From: Paraburkholderia adhaesiva
GTDB lineage: Bacteria > Pseudomonadota > Gammaproteobacteria > Burkholderiales > Burkholderiaceae
Reading direction: 5' to 3'
DNA: 64,000 bases
NCBI RefSeq assembly: GCF_021390575.1
Contig: NZ_JAJEJQ010000001.1
Location: 2,208,501 to 2,272,500 of the forward strand
This document shows positions 46,499 through 53,684 of this stretch, piece after piece; within the stretch, counting starts at the first letter, position 1, and every line of letters starts with the position of its first letter. The notes under the pieces are model-generated. The model saw only the letters and a program-made list of their open reading frames with translations, ran no database searches and had not been told where the DNA came from. A program made the translations under genes and the position numbers.

Positions 46499-46521
46499 TT
46501 CGCTTCTGAAATAGAAGCGAA
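46499..46521. promoter_or_regulatory. 9-5-9 perfect palindrome near the divergent activator gene
   Basis: TTCGCTTCT and AGAAGCGAA are perfect inverted copies around GAAAT. It lies 81 bases upstream of the activator ATG (46418). With the second palindrome it shares the CTGAAA core. It may serve autoregulation of the activator or be a far enhancer site. Confidence 0.6.
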
Positions 46522-46831
46522 CGGACATGCTTTTGCTGACGATGAAACCCCGAGTCTCGGTGTGGGTGTCGCGGGCCCATACGGGCACTTTTTACTTATC
46601 TGCTTTAGAGCGTTTCCTGAAGCTTACTCTATATGCGGAATTGTTGGACGGTTTTTACACCTGCCACCGCCCAAACGGGCCAGATGAAAAGGTTTTCAAG
46701 GCGAATATTACCGAACGTTGTCAGAAGGGAAATTAATCGAATGTTTCACTCTCCGATTACCTTCGCATTAAGACTCCGCTTAACGACTGGTTACCTGTGC
46801 GCAATGCGCATAGTCCTTTAATTAGTTACGC

Positions 46832-46847
46832 GTTTCAGCACTGAAAC
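46832..46847. promoter_or_regulatory. perfect palindrome, upstream activating site candidate
   Basis: GTTTCAGCACTGAAAC has seven-base perfect arms around CA. Its centre lies about 84 bases upstream of the -24 element at 46922, a normal distance for a sigma54 activator site. The best candidate regulators are the Fis-type domains of the two flanking activators. Confidence 0.65.
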
Positions 46848-46901
46848 ATTTTAGACAAAATCGGCCATTCAAAAACCAGCTGAAAACGCACACATCAGGT
46901 G

Positions 46902-46914
46902 CATCAATGGATTG
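46902..46914 (+). promoter_or_regulatory. IHF-binding-site-like sequence
   Basis: CATCAATGGATTG fits WATCAANNNNTTR at all but the first position. It sits between the palindrome and the sigma54 promoter, where IHF bends DNA in many such promoters, although it is close (8 bases) to the -24 box. Confidence 0.45.
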
Positions 46915-46921
46915 CGGCGCA

Positions 46922-46937
46922 TGGCACATGTTTCGCT
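46922..46937 (+). promoter_or_regulatory. sigma54 promoter (-24/-12) for the Fap-like operon
   Basis: TGGCACATGTTTCGCT contains the invariant GG and GC separated by exactly ten bases. The -24 box TGGCAC is perfect, and the -12 box has TCGC instead of TTGC. The start would be near 46948, just before GAGGAG (46951-46956) and the ATG at 46964. Confidence 0.75.
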
Positions 46938-46963
46938 AAATCTCCTGCACGAGGAGATAAGCC

Positions 46964-47482
46964 ATGCGATTCAATCCCTTCATCGTCAGGCGCCATGCAT
47001 CAGGCGGCACTGTGGCCCTCGCGGCCGCCGCGCTGCTCGGGCTTGCGAGCGCGGTTCACGCGCAGTCGCTGGTAGCAGCAGTCGATGCGCCGGTCGCCGC
47101 GACGTCCGCCAGCGTGAACGCTGATGTCATTCCTGCAACGCGCGACGCCATTGTTGCACCGTCCATCGTTCCCGCGACGCTCGAAGTACGCGCCCCGCAG
47201 ACGGACAGCGCCGACACGGACAACGGGCCAGTGGCCGCCGACCCTACGCCGCCCGGCGACGACAGCGTGCTGGTCGGTGCTCGCGCATTGGACGATCAGA
47301 CGTTGTCGCGCCAGCGCGGCGGCGCAGTCGGCATGTTGATGGTCGCCGCCACGCCGCAGCTGATGCACGGCGGCAACAACGTCACCCTGTGGGATGAGAT
47401 TGCCCCGCCCGCCCCGCTGCCGATTCCGGTCGACAGCTCGCAGGCCGCACAAGGAAACATCGCCAGTTATACGAGAAAGTAA
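46964..47482 (+). CDS. secreted protein of the Fap-like operon, first gene (double-glycine-like motif)
   Basis: A 172-aa exported protein with a signal peptide (about 1-33, ending SAVHA). The mature part is Ala/Val/Pro/Asp-rich and shows no known domain. Residues 109-120, LDDQTLSRQRGG, match the spacing of double-glycine leaders cut by C39 peptidases (conserved positions -12, -7, -2, -1), followed by a short hydrophobic stretch AVGMLMVAA. It is the first gene after the sigma54 promoter, with a good ribosome site. It may take the place of FapA or be an extra component. The motif and a nearby C39 peptidase suggest processing after Gly120. Confidence 0.8.
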   Translation: MRFNPFIVRRHASGGTVALAAAALLGLASAVHAQSLVAAVDAPVAATSASVNADVIPATRDAIVAPSIVPATLEVRAPQTDSADTDNGPVAADPTPPGDDSVLVGARALDDQTLSRQRGGAVGMLMVAATPQLMHGGNNVTLWDEIAPPAPLPIPVDSSQAAQGNIASYTRK

Positions 47483-47553
47483 ACCGGGCCGCTCGCGCGG
47501 CGCGGCGTCCGGCGTGACGTGAGCCGTCCACGCCGGACTCGCAGGGGACTGAC

Positions 47554-48045
47554 ATGACGGCATGCAACACGACGCCGGCCCACAGCCGGCGTTCAGCAAG
47601 GGTCGCCGCAATCGTTTGCGGATGCCTTGCAGCCGGGATTTCGGCTGTATCGACGGCGCAGCAGGTCGTGAATCCGGGCGACATCATCGTCGAACGCGAC
47701 ATCACCCCGCGCAGCGCCTTCGCTGCCGTCCCGAAGAGCCAGGACCCCGTCGTGGTTCGCGCGACGACTTTCCCGGCCAACAGCTTCGATCCGACGATGG
47801 CGGCCGTCGTCTCCGACACCGAACTCACCAACGCACACGGCTCCGCCGGCGTCGCGCCCAACGGCACGACCGGCGCCAACGCGGCCGGCATGCAGGCCCT
47901 CTCGTCGATCCTGACCGGAAGAGACACCGGCTCCAACGTGGCGTTGGGCGCAAGCGGCCAAGGCGGAGGCATCGGCGGCATGATCTCGTCCACCATGGCC
48001 GGCGCGCTGGCGCCGCTCTCGGCGGCGCTCGGAGCCGCGAAATGA
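47554..48045 (+). CDS. secreted protein of the Fap-like operon, second gene (FapA position)
   Basis: A 163-aa exported protein. The signal peptide (about 1-36) ends AVSTAQQ. The mature part begins VVNPGDIIVERDITPRSAF and has a Gly/Ala/Ser-rich C-terminus (GASGQGGGIGGMISSTMAG). Residues 86-97, VSDTELTNAHGS, reproduce the LSxxELxxIxGG spacing with Ser at -11, Glu at -8, Leu at -7 and Gly at -2. No family is recognised. The stop overlaps the next ATG (ATGA), so it is coupled to the FapB-like gene. A chaperone role like FapA is conceivable from position only. Confidence 0.8.
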   Translation: MTACNTTPAHSRRSARVAAIVCGCLAAGISAVSTAQQVVNPGDIIVERDITPRSAFAAVPKSQDPVVVRATTFPANSFDPTMAAVVSDTELTNAHGSAGVAPNGTTGANAAGMQALSSILTGRDTGSNVALGASGQGGGIGGMISSTMAGALAPLSAALGAAK

Positions 48046-48665
48046 ACGCGTCCCCGCTTCTCTCCTGCTGGCTGCAGCGGGTGGTGCTCGCCACCGCCGC
48101 GCTCGTCGTCTGCGCGGGCACGGCACAGGCACAGGCTGTCGTCGGCGCGAATGCGGAGATCGGGGCCGGCGTGGCAAACGGCACGCTCGGCGTGGTCGCC
48201 GTCAACGAAGCGGCGGGCCTCAACAACGCACAAGCCAACCAGTTGACGGTCACGAGCGGCGGCTCCGGCATGGTCAACGGCACCAGCAGCGAGCAGAGCG
48301 CAAGCGCGCGGGCGCACCTCACTAACGCAAGCGCGAGCATCGGCGAAGGTGCCTTTGCCAACGCGTCGGGCGTAGTCATGGTCAACCAGGCTGCGGGCAT
48401 CGGGAATTCCCAGAGCAACAGTGCCCGCATCGGCACTGCGGTAATTGGTGTTGAAACCGTCTCAGATGGGGACTTGTCTGCGGCGGCTGCGACAAACGGC
48501 GGTCCGGGTCGATCGCCCGAGGCAAGAGGCATTCGTGAGGCCAGTATCGGCAGTGCGGCATTCAGGAATGCTACGGGTCTCGTGCAGGTGAACCAGACCG
48601 TCGGAGCCGGTAATGCTACGGCGAATAGTTTCGTGCTCCGTCCCCCGGCGGGCACTCTTTTCTAA
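48042..48665 (+). CDS. FapB-like amyloid repeat protein
   Basis: A 207-aa exported protein with signal peptide (about 1-31, TAQAQA) and three imperfect repeats (about 38-70, 97-130, 167-198). Each follows the pattern S-I-G-x-x-A-(x)n-G-x-V-x-V-N-x-A-A-G-x-x-N-x-Q-x-N. This Asn/Gln-ladder with Gly-spaced strands resembles Fap fibril repeats. Length and place before the larger repeat protein match FapB, the minor fibril nucleator in Pseudomonas. The linkers are Ser/Gly/Ala-rich. Assignment rests on pattern and order. Confidence 0.82.
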   Translation: MNASPLLSCWLQRVVLATAALVVCAGTAQAQAVVGANAEIGAGVANGTLGVVAVNEAAGLNNAQANQLTVTSGGSGMVNGTSSEQSASARAHLTNASASIGEGAFANASGVVMVNQAAGIGNSQSNSARIGTAVIGVETVSDGDLSAAAATNGGPGRSPEARGIREASIGSAAFRNATGLVQVNQTVGAGNATANSFVLRPPAGTLF

Positions 48666-48693
48666 CTGACCAATCAAGTATCGGAGCGACATC

Positions 48694-50103
48694 ATGAAGC
48701 GCACTCTAATTGCCGCCGCGGTTCTCGCGGTCTCGTCGGGCAGCGTCTTCGCCCACGCATTGAAGGACCCGTTCATCTTCAACTCGACCGTCGTCAACGA
48801 AAACGTCGGCATCTGGGGAGGTGTCCTGCTGTTTGGCTGCGTCAACGTATCGAACACCACCGGCGCAGTCGTCAACAATTCGCAAACAGTCAACCTCGAC
48901 GGCGTCACGCTGAGGCCGAACGATCCGACCGGTGCATACCTGACCGGCCACACAACCACCTACACCTACGATACAAAGCATTCAGTCGACGCCGGCGGAA
49001 CGGCGTCCGGTTCGGTCACGACGACAAGCTTCCACGCGTCGGGCGGCGCACAAGGCTTCCAGGAATCGTCGCACTATTCCTACGCGAACCAGAAGTCGAG
49101 CGTCGCCGGCGGCGGCTACGAATATAGCCAGCAACACGCGTCCGTCGGCGGTTATTTCTACGACGTGAACCAGAGCCAGGGCGGCCATATTTCAGCGGGT
49201 GGCCATGCCGGCGGCTCGTATAGCTACAACAACTACGGCAACAAGTATTTCGGCGGCGGTTCAGCCCATGTCCAGGGCGGCTTCTCGGCCGGCTATAACG
49301 AGTCCAGCTGGGCGAAGGGCTCGGGCATCGGCGGCAGCTTCGGGGCCTCGGAAGGTTCGGGCCAGGGCGTGGTATGGGGCTTCTCGAGCAACGAGGGCTC
49401 GGGCCACCAGTCGTTCGGCGAGCAGTCGAGCTGGTATTCGGTCGGCGGGTCGATTGACTCGCACACCTTCCAGGCCAACTGGAACGTGAAGTCGCATGAC
49501 AACACGACCAACGAAACGACGGTCGGGGCGGTCACGACGCACTACAACGGCGTTCCGACCGGCTCGCTCGATGCGAACATCGGCGGCACCGCTTCGGCGC
49601 CGACAACGGGCATTTCGGGTAATGTCGGCATCAACATCACGGAGGGCGTCGACAATGCGCAAAGCAACGACGCGTCGCTCGCCATGATCGATGCAGGCAA
49701 CGTATTCGGCAATGCCCAGATCTTCAACAACCAGTCGACTTCTGGCAACGCGAAGATCAAGAACTTCAACATCAACGCGTCCGTCGGCAGCAACGCGCTT
49801 GCCAACGCAAGCGGCAACGTCGGCGTGAACGTCGCGGCAGGTGTGGGCAATGCTCAGAACAATAGCCTTGCCGTATCGAGCAGCACCGAGAAGTCGGCGC
49901 CGAGCAGCGCTGCCATGGTCGCCACCGACGAAAGCAGCCAGTCGGCGGGCATGGACTTCACCGGGAAGTTCAGCGGTACCGCCTCGATGGCCGCGAACGC
50001 GCTGGCCGGCGCAAGCGGCAATATCGGCGTGAACATCGCTGGTGGCGCGGGCAACGTGCAGCACAACGGCCTCGCGATCGCCGCGGTGACCGTATCGAAG
50101 TAG
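48694..50103 (+). CDS. FapC-like major amyloid or adhesin protein
   Basis: A 469-aa exported protein (signal about 1-20, SSGSVFA). The N-terminal part has a WGGVLLFGCVNVSN segment with the only Cys (49). Residues about 100-290 are Gly/Ser/Tyr/His-rich low complexity. The C-terminal part holds three Fap-type repeats (about 290-328, 360-396, 429-463) with core GNVGVNVAAGVGNAQNN. The same core occurs in the 48042 product. It is the likely main fibre subunit. The large Gly/Ser/Tyr linker is unlike short FapC and may vary between species. Only 28 bases separate it from the FapB-like gene. Confidence 0.82.
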   Translation: MKRTLIAAAVLAVSSGSVFAHALKDPFIFNSTVVNENVGIWGGVLLFGCVNVSNTTGAVVNNSQTVNLDGVTLRPNDPTGAYLTGHTTTYTYDTKHSVDAGGTASGSVTTTSFHASGGAQGFQESSHYSYANQKSSVAGGGYEYSQQHASVGGYFYDVNQSQGGHISAGGHAGGSYSYNNYGNKYFGGGSAHVQGGFSAGYNESSWAKGSGIGGSFGASEGSGQGVVWGFSSNEGSGHQSFGEQSSWYSVGGSIDSHTFQANWNVKSHDNTTNETTVGAVTTHYNGVPTGSLDANIGGTASAPTTGISGNVGINITEGVDNAQSNDASLAMIDAGNVFGNAQIFNNQSTSGNAKIKNFNINASVGSNALANASGNVGVNVAAGVGNAQNNSLAVSSSTEKSAPSSAAMVATDESSQSAGMDFTGKFSGTASMAANALAGASGNIGVNIAGGAGNVQHNGLAIAAVTVSK

Positions 50104-50140
50104 CCCGAAGTAACCCGAAGTAACCGATTGAGCGCAGTAC

Positions 50141-50173
50141 CCGTGCCGGCTGCCATTGCAGCGGCCGGTACGG
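50141..50173 (+). promoter_or_regulatory. intercistronic hairpin after the major fibre gene
   Basis: CCGTGCCGGCTGC and GCAGCGGCCGGTACGG pair with one wobble and a three-base bulge around CATT, in the 218-base gap between the FapC-like and C39 genes. Only TTT follows. It could limit transcription into downstream genes or protect the upstream mRNA 3' end. Confidence 0.45.
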
Positions 50174-50321
50174 TTTCGGCAGACCTGAATGGGTAAAGCG
50201 GGAACTGGATGGGACCGGAGTGAGGGCTGACGCCCTGCCCCCGGTCCACGTGGGATGAAGCCGCGACTCCAGTCGACACCCGCTATCGAACCCGTGCAAG
50301 CCGGCCGGCAAGGAGACCATC

Positions 50322-51047
50322 ATGTCCGGGCTCGTCCAGTTCCCGGTGCGGAAGGTTTGCGCAACGGCGCTTGCTGCCTGTGCGTCTGCCTGCGTGTTGT
50401 ACGCGCCGGCCTACGCGCAGTCGACCATCGACGCGACGAATCTGATCGGCGTGCCCGTCAAGTTGCCGATTCGTTCGATGAAAGACCTGCGCTACCGCAG
50501 CGTAGTCACGCAGCAGTTCGACTACAGCTGCGGCGCGGCCGCGCTCGCGACCCTGCTCAAGTACGGCTATGACATCGACATTCCGGAAGTGGAACTGATC
50601 CGCCGCATGATGGCGTTCTCGACGCCGGAGGTGGTCCAGAAGAACGGCTTCTCGATGCTCGACATGAAGAAGTTCGTCGAAACGATCGGCCTGCGCGGAC
50701 GCGGTTTCCGCGTCAACATCGATGCGCTCCATCACCTGCAGATTCCCGTGCTCGTTCTCATGAACATCGAGGGCTACGAGCACTTCGTCATCGTCAAGCA
50801 TGCCGCAGACGGCCGGGTCTTCATCGCGGATCCGGCACTCGGCAACCGTATCGTCGCCGAAGACGATTTCTCGAAGTCGTGGAACGGCCTCGTCTTCGCC
50901 GTGCTAGGAAAACCATTCAGGGAGGATTCTCCTTTGCTGCAGAACAACGAGTCGCTCGCGCTCAAGCTGCGCGCCAATGCACTGGCAACCGGCACTGCGG
51001 CGACTCCTTTCGTCGATTACGGCCTCGAGCGGGCCGTCATGTTCTGA
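50322..51047 (+). CDS. periplasmic C39 family peptidase (FapD-like)
   Basis: A 241-aa exported cysteine protease. A signal peptide (about 1-33, APAYA) is followed by a C39 domain with Cys70 (FDYSCGAAA), preceded by the oxyanion Gln (TQQ), His154 (GYEHFVIVK) and Asp170 (IADPALGN). C39 peptidases usually cut after Gly-Gly in leader peptides as part of ABC exporters; here there is no transporter domain, as in FapD of Pseudomonas. It is essential for fibre export in that system. Candidate substrates are the three operon proteins with Gly-Gly-like motifs. Confidence 0.92.
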   Translation: MSGLVQFPVRKVCATALAACASACVLYAPAYAQSTIDATNLIGVPVKLPIRSMKDLRYRSVVTQQFDYSCGAAALATLLKYGYDIDIPEVELIRRMMAFSTPEVVQKNGFSMLDMKKFVETIGLRGRGFRVNIDALHHLQIPVLVLMNIEGYEHFVIVKHAADGRVFIADPALGNRIVAEDDFSKSWNGLVFAVLGKPFREDSPLLQNNESLALKLRANALATGTAATPFVDYGLERAVMF

Positions 51048-51062
51048 TGTCCTGATCGAGCC

Positions 51063-52082
51063 ATGAAACGCAGCCTCTCATACTGTGGCGTCACGGGAGC
51101 GCTCCTCGCGCTCGCCTGCAGCCATGCGAGCGACGCTTCAGCCGCCGGCAGCATCGAAGCCTCGACGTTGCCGACCTTCCTGAGCACCAGCAGCGCCGCG
51201 AAAGAGACCATCAAGTGCGAGCCCGTCGACGACGACGTGCTCTCCAGCCAGACCGGCAAGTACGCCGGCAGCAGCATGATTTCCGGGTTCGTTCTTAGCG
51301 TGCTTTCCAGGTGGGATATGCCCAATGGCGCTACGGCGATCGCCCAGGGCGCGATCTCGGTTTCGCAGAACCTCGCCAACCAGATCACCGCCCAGGTCGA
51401 GACCTACGCTCGCGTGACGGAGACCAGCCAGCACACCAACACGAACGATGGAGGCGCCGGTGCGCAGACGAGCGGCGCCGGCGCTAACGGCACCAATGGC
51501 GCTAATGGCACTAACGGCGCCAACGGCACCAGCACGAATACCAGCGCGAATACAAACACGAATACAAGCGGGACCGTAGCGAATAACAGTGGCGCTAGCA
51601 CGAACACCAACGTCACCACCACGCGTAACAGCGGCGCCAACCCCGCCGCGCGAGTCACGGGCGGCCAGCAAGTAGCAGTCAACGGGGTATCGCAGATCAC
51701 CCAGGTCGCGGGCAACAGCAACGTCGGCACGAACGCCGCGACTATCACCTACAGCAACAGCGCCCCGCAACTCCCGGGCATCCAGGGCGCGACCAGCCAG
51801 CCGTCCGCGTTCGCCGCAAACGGGAACGGCAGCGTTCAGGCGGGCATCACGTTCGCCAATAACAGCATCAACGTGTCGGTACAGACCCCCGCCGGCATCG
51901 CGACCCAGAGCATCGTGCCAGGCAACGCACAACAGGCAGGTGCGATCGCCCAGTTGCTCCAGATCGCCGGCAACAATCAGCAGGTAGCCAATCAGTTGGC
52001 ATTGAGCCTGCACACACAGCAGATGAGCGCAGCCATGATCCGGCAGACCGGTGTGCTTCAGGCGCTGCGCAACGGCCACTGA
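51063..52082 (+). CDS. FapE-like secreted protein with Asn/Gly/Thr repeat linker
   Basis: A 339-aa exported protein with signal peptide (about 1-28). Residues 56-67, VDDDVLSSQTGK, carry the same motif spacing as the first two operon proteins with Gly at -2, followed by a hydrophobic stretch MISGFVLSVL. A conserved-looking segment (about 88-120) precedes a low-complexity Asn/Gly/Thr linker (NGTNGANG repeats, about 126-200). The C-terminal part (about 205-339) has VSQITQVAGNSNVGTN and is Asn/Gln-rich. Position after the C39 gene and before the channel matches FapE. Direct homology cannot be claimed by eye. Confidence 0.78.
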   Translation: MKRSLSYCGVTGALLALACSHASDASAAGSIEASTLPTFLSTSSAAKETIKCEPVDDDVLSSQTGKYAGSSMISGFVLSVLSRWDMPNGATAIAQGAISVSQNLANQITAQVETYARVTETSQHTNTNDGGAGAQTSGAGANGTNGANGTNGANGTSTNTSANTNTNTSGTVANNSGASTNTNVTTTRNSGANPAARVTGGQQVAVNGVSQITQVAGNSNVGTNAATITYSNSAPQLPGIQGATSQPSAFAANGNGSVQAGITFANNSINVSVQTPAGIATQSIVPGNAQQAGAIAQLLQIAGNNQQVANQLALSLHTQQMSAAMIRQTGVLQALRNGH

Positions 52083-52208
52083 CAAGGAGGAGTAACGCGG
52101 GCACGAACCCCGCGAGCCGTACAGGAGGAACGAGAAACATCGCGGCATGCGGGCGCGGATACCGGAACAACAGGTTATGCGCCCACGTGCAAACCCGGGG
52201 GTACAAGA

Positions 52209-53684
52209 ATGAACACAATGTCCAGGACTGGGGTGCCGCGAATGAGGCTCGCGGCCATACCCGCAGCTGCCATGCTGTTCGCGCTCGCGCAATCGGCCGG
52301 CGCTCAGGAGCTGAAGAACCAGTCGCTCGAGGACCGTTTGAACATGCTCATGCGAGTGGTTGACGAGCAGCAGAAGCAGATCCAGTCGCTCGAACGCCAG
52401 GTCACGAACCTGGAGATGGCGCAGCGCGGACGCGGCGCGCCAGGTGCGGGCGCGCCCAACGCTGCCTCCGACGCGGCCGTTGCCGAGCAGCCCGGCGACG
52501 ACGGCCTGCCGGTACCCCTACCGCCGCTCGCGCAGGTGTTGCCCGGCGCGGCAGCGCCAGGTTCGCTCACGGGCACGGCAACCGGCGTACCGGTCAATCC
52601 TCCCTCACCCGATTCCGGGCCTACGACCGGCGCGACCGGCAGTTCCGCTTCGAGCGGCCCGCAACAGGGCGCGCCCGTTGGCGTGAATCCTGAGGTGGGT
52701 GAAACTCAGAAACAGGCGCAGCCGCAGCGCACCGAAGCCGAGCAGGCCGTCGTGCAGCGCGAGCATGCGCCGCTCTTCGACCGCAGGCTCACGCTGGACT
52801 GGGGCATCAGCGACACGTACTACGACCGGCGCCAGTTGCAGCTCTCGGGCTTCCTCGCGCTGGACGCGATTTTCCTTGGCAACATCAATCTGGGCCAGAC
52901 GAAGTCGCACCAGGTCCAGGCCGACCTCGACACGCGTTACGGCCTCACCGACCGGATCAGCGTCGATGTCGATGTGCCGTACATCTACCGCCACAGCACC
53001 TTCATCGTCGGCGGCGCAGGCGGGGCGGCCGGTACGCTCTCCGATGCTTCGGTCAGTTCGCACGACATCGGCGACGTGAGCTTCGGCGTCTACTACCAGT
53101 TCCTGAAGGAAACCAACGACATACCCGACGTGGTCGGCAGTCTGCGCGTGAAAACGCCGACTGGCAGCTCGCCGTTCGGCATCAAGCTCGTGCAACTCGA
53201 GCCCGATAACACGAACCTCGTCGCGCCCAGCAAGCTACCCACGGGTACGGGTTTCTGGAACATCACGGCCGGTGTGTCCGTGTTGAAGACCTACGACCCG
53301 GTCGTGCTGTTCGGCAGTTTCTCGTACACGTACAACGTTGCGCGCTCGTTCGCCGACATTTCGTCCGTGGTCGGGCAGATCGAGCCCGCCGACGTGAAGC
53401 TCGGCGACATTTACCAGTTCGGCGGCGGCGTCGCGCTTGCGTTCTCCGATAAGGATTCCGCGAGCATTTCCTACACGATGGCGATCGCGCCGCAGTCGCA
53501 GACCAAGTCGCCGGGCGGCGGCTGGGTTGGCGTGCCGGGCAGCGAGACCACCGCCTCGACGCTCAACTTCGGACTGAATCACGTCGTCAACAAACACCTG
53601 ACGATCAACGGCGCGGTTGCCGTCGGTCTCACGCCTGACGCGCCGAACTTTGTAGTCGGCGTGCGGTTCCCCTATACCTTCTGA
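52209..53684 (+). CDS. FapF-like outer-membrane channel with N-terminal coiled coil
   Basis: A 491-aa outer-membrane protein. After a signal peptide (about 1-32, QSAGA) a heptad-like helix (LEDRLNMLMRVVDEQQKQIQSLERQ is split across about 39-72) forms a coiled coil, then a Pro/Gly/Ala-rich linker (about 75-165), then a beta-barrel (about 195-491) of alternating strands ending in aromatic Phe (RFPYTF), the usual outer-membrane insertion signal. FapF, which exports Fap fibre subunits as a trimer gated by a coiled coil, has this same layout. Its stop shares one base with the start of the second activator gene. Confidence 0.87.
   Translation: MNTMSRTGVPRMRLAAIPAAAMLFALAQSAGAQELKNQSLEDRLNMLMRVVDEQQKQIQSLERQVTNLEMAQRGRGAPGAGAPNAASDAAVAEQPGDDGLPVPLPPLAQVLPGAAAPGSLTGTATGVPVNPPSPDSGPTTGATGSSASSGPQQGAPVGVNPEVGETQKQAQPQRTEAEQAVVQREHAPLFDRRLTLDWGISDTYYDRRQLQLSGFLALDAIFLGNINLGQTKSHQVQADLDTRYGLTDRISVDVDVPYIYRHSTFIVGGAGGAAGTLSDASVSSHDIGDVSFGVYYQFLKETNDIPDVVGSLRVKTPTGSSPFGIKLVQLEPDNTNLVAPSKLPTGTGFWNITAGVSVLKTYDPVVLFGSFSYTYNVARSFADISSVVGQIEPADVKLGDIYQFGGGVALAFSDKDSASISYTMAIAPQSQTKSPGGGWVGVPGSETTASTLNFGLNHVVNKHLTINGAVAVGLTPDAPNFVVGVRFPYTF

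Larger units (their letters stand above)
46419..46963. promoter_or_regulatory. 545-base AT-rich control region of the Fap-like operon
   Basis: No gene is seen. Hand counting of 46621-46860 gives 103 G or C in 240 bases (about 43 percent), much lower than flanking genes. It holds two palindromes (46499-46521 and 46832-46847), a weak TGAAAA-GG-TTTTCA inverted repeat (46685-46698), an IHF-like site and a sigma54 promoter match, in the order expected of an enhancer-dependent promoter reading right. The leftward activator gene has a GAGAGGAT ribosome site but no clear sigma70 promoter. Confidence 0.8.

Noticed and set aside
48460..48505. VSDGDLSAAAATNGG in the FapB-like protein as a fourth double-glycine motif
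   Set aside because: Leu is present but the Gly pair is several residues too far from it, and position -2 relative to the rule is Ala.
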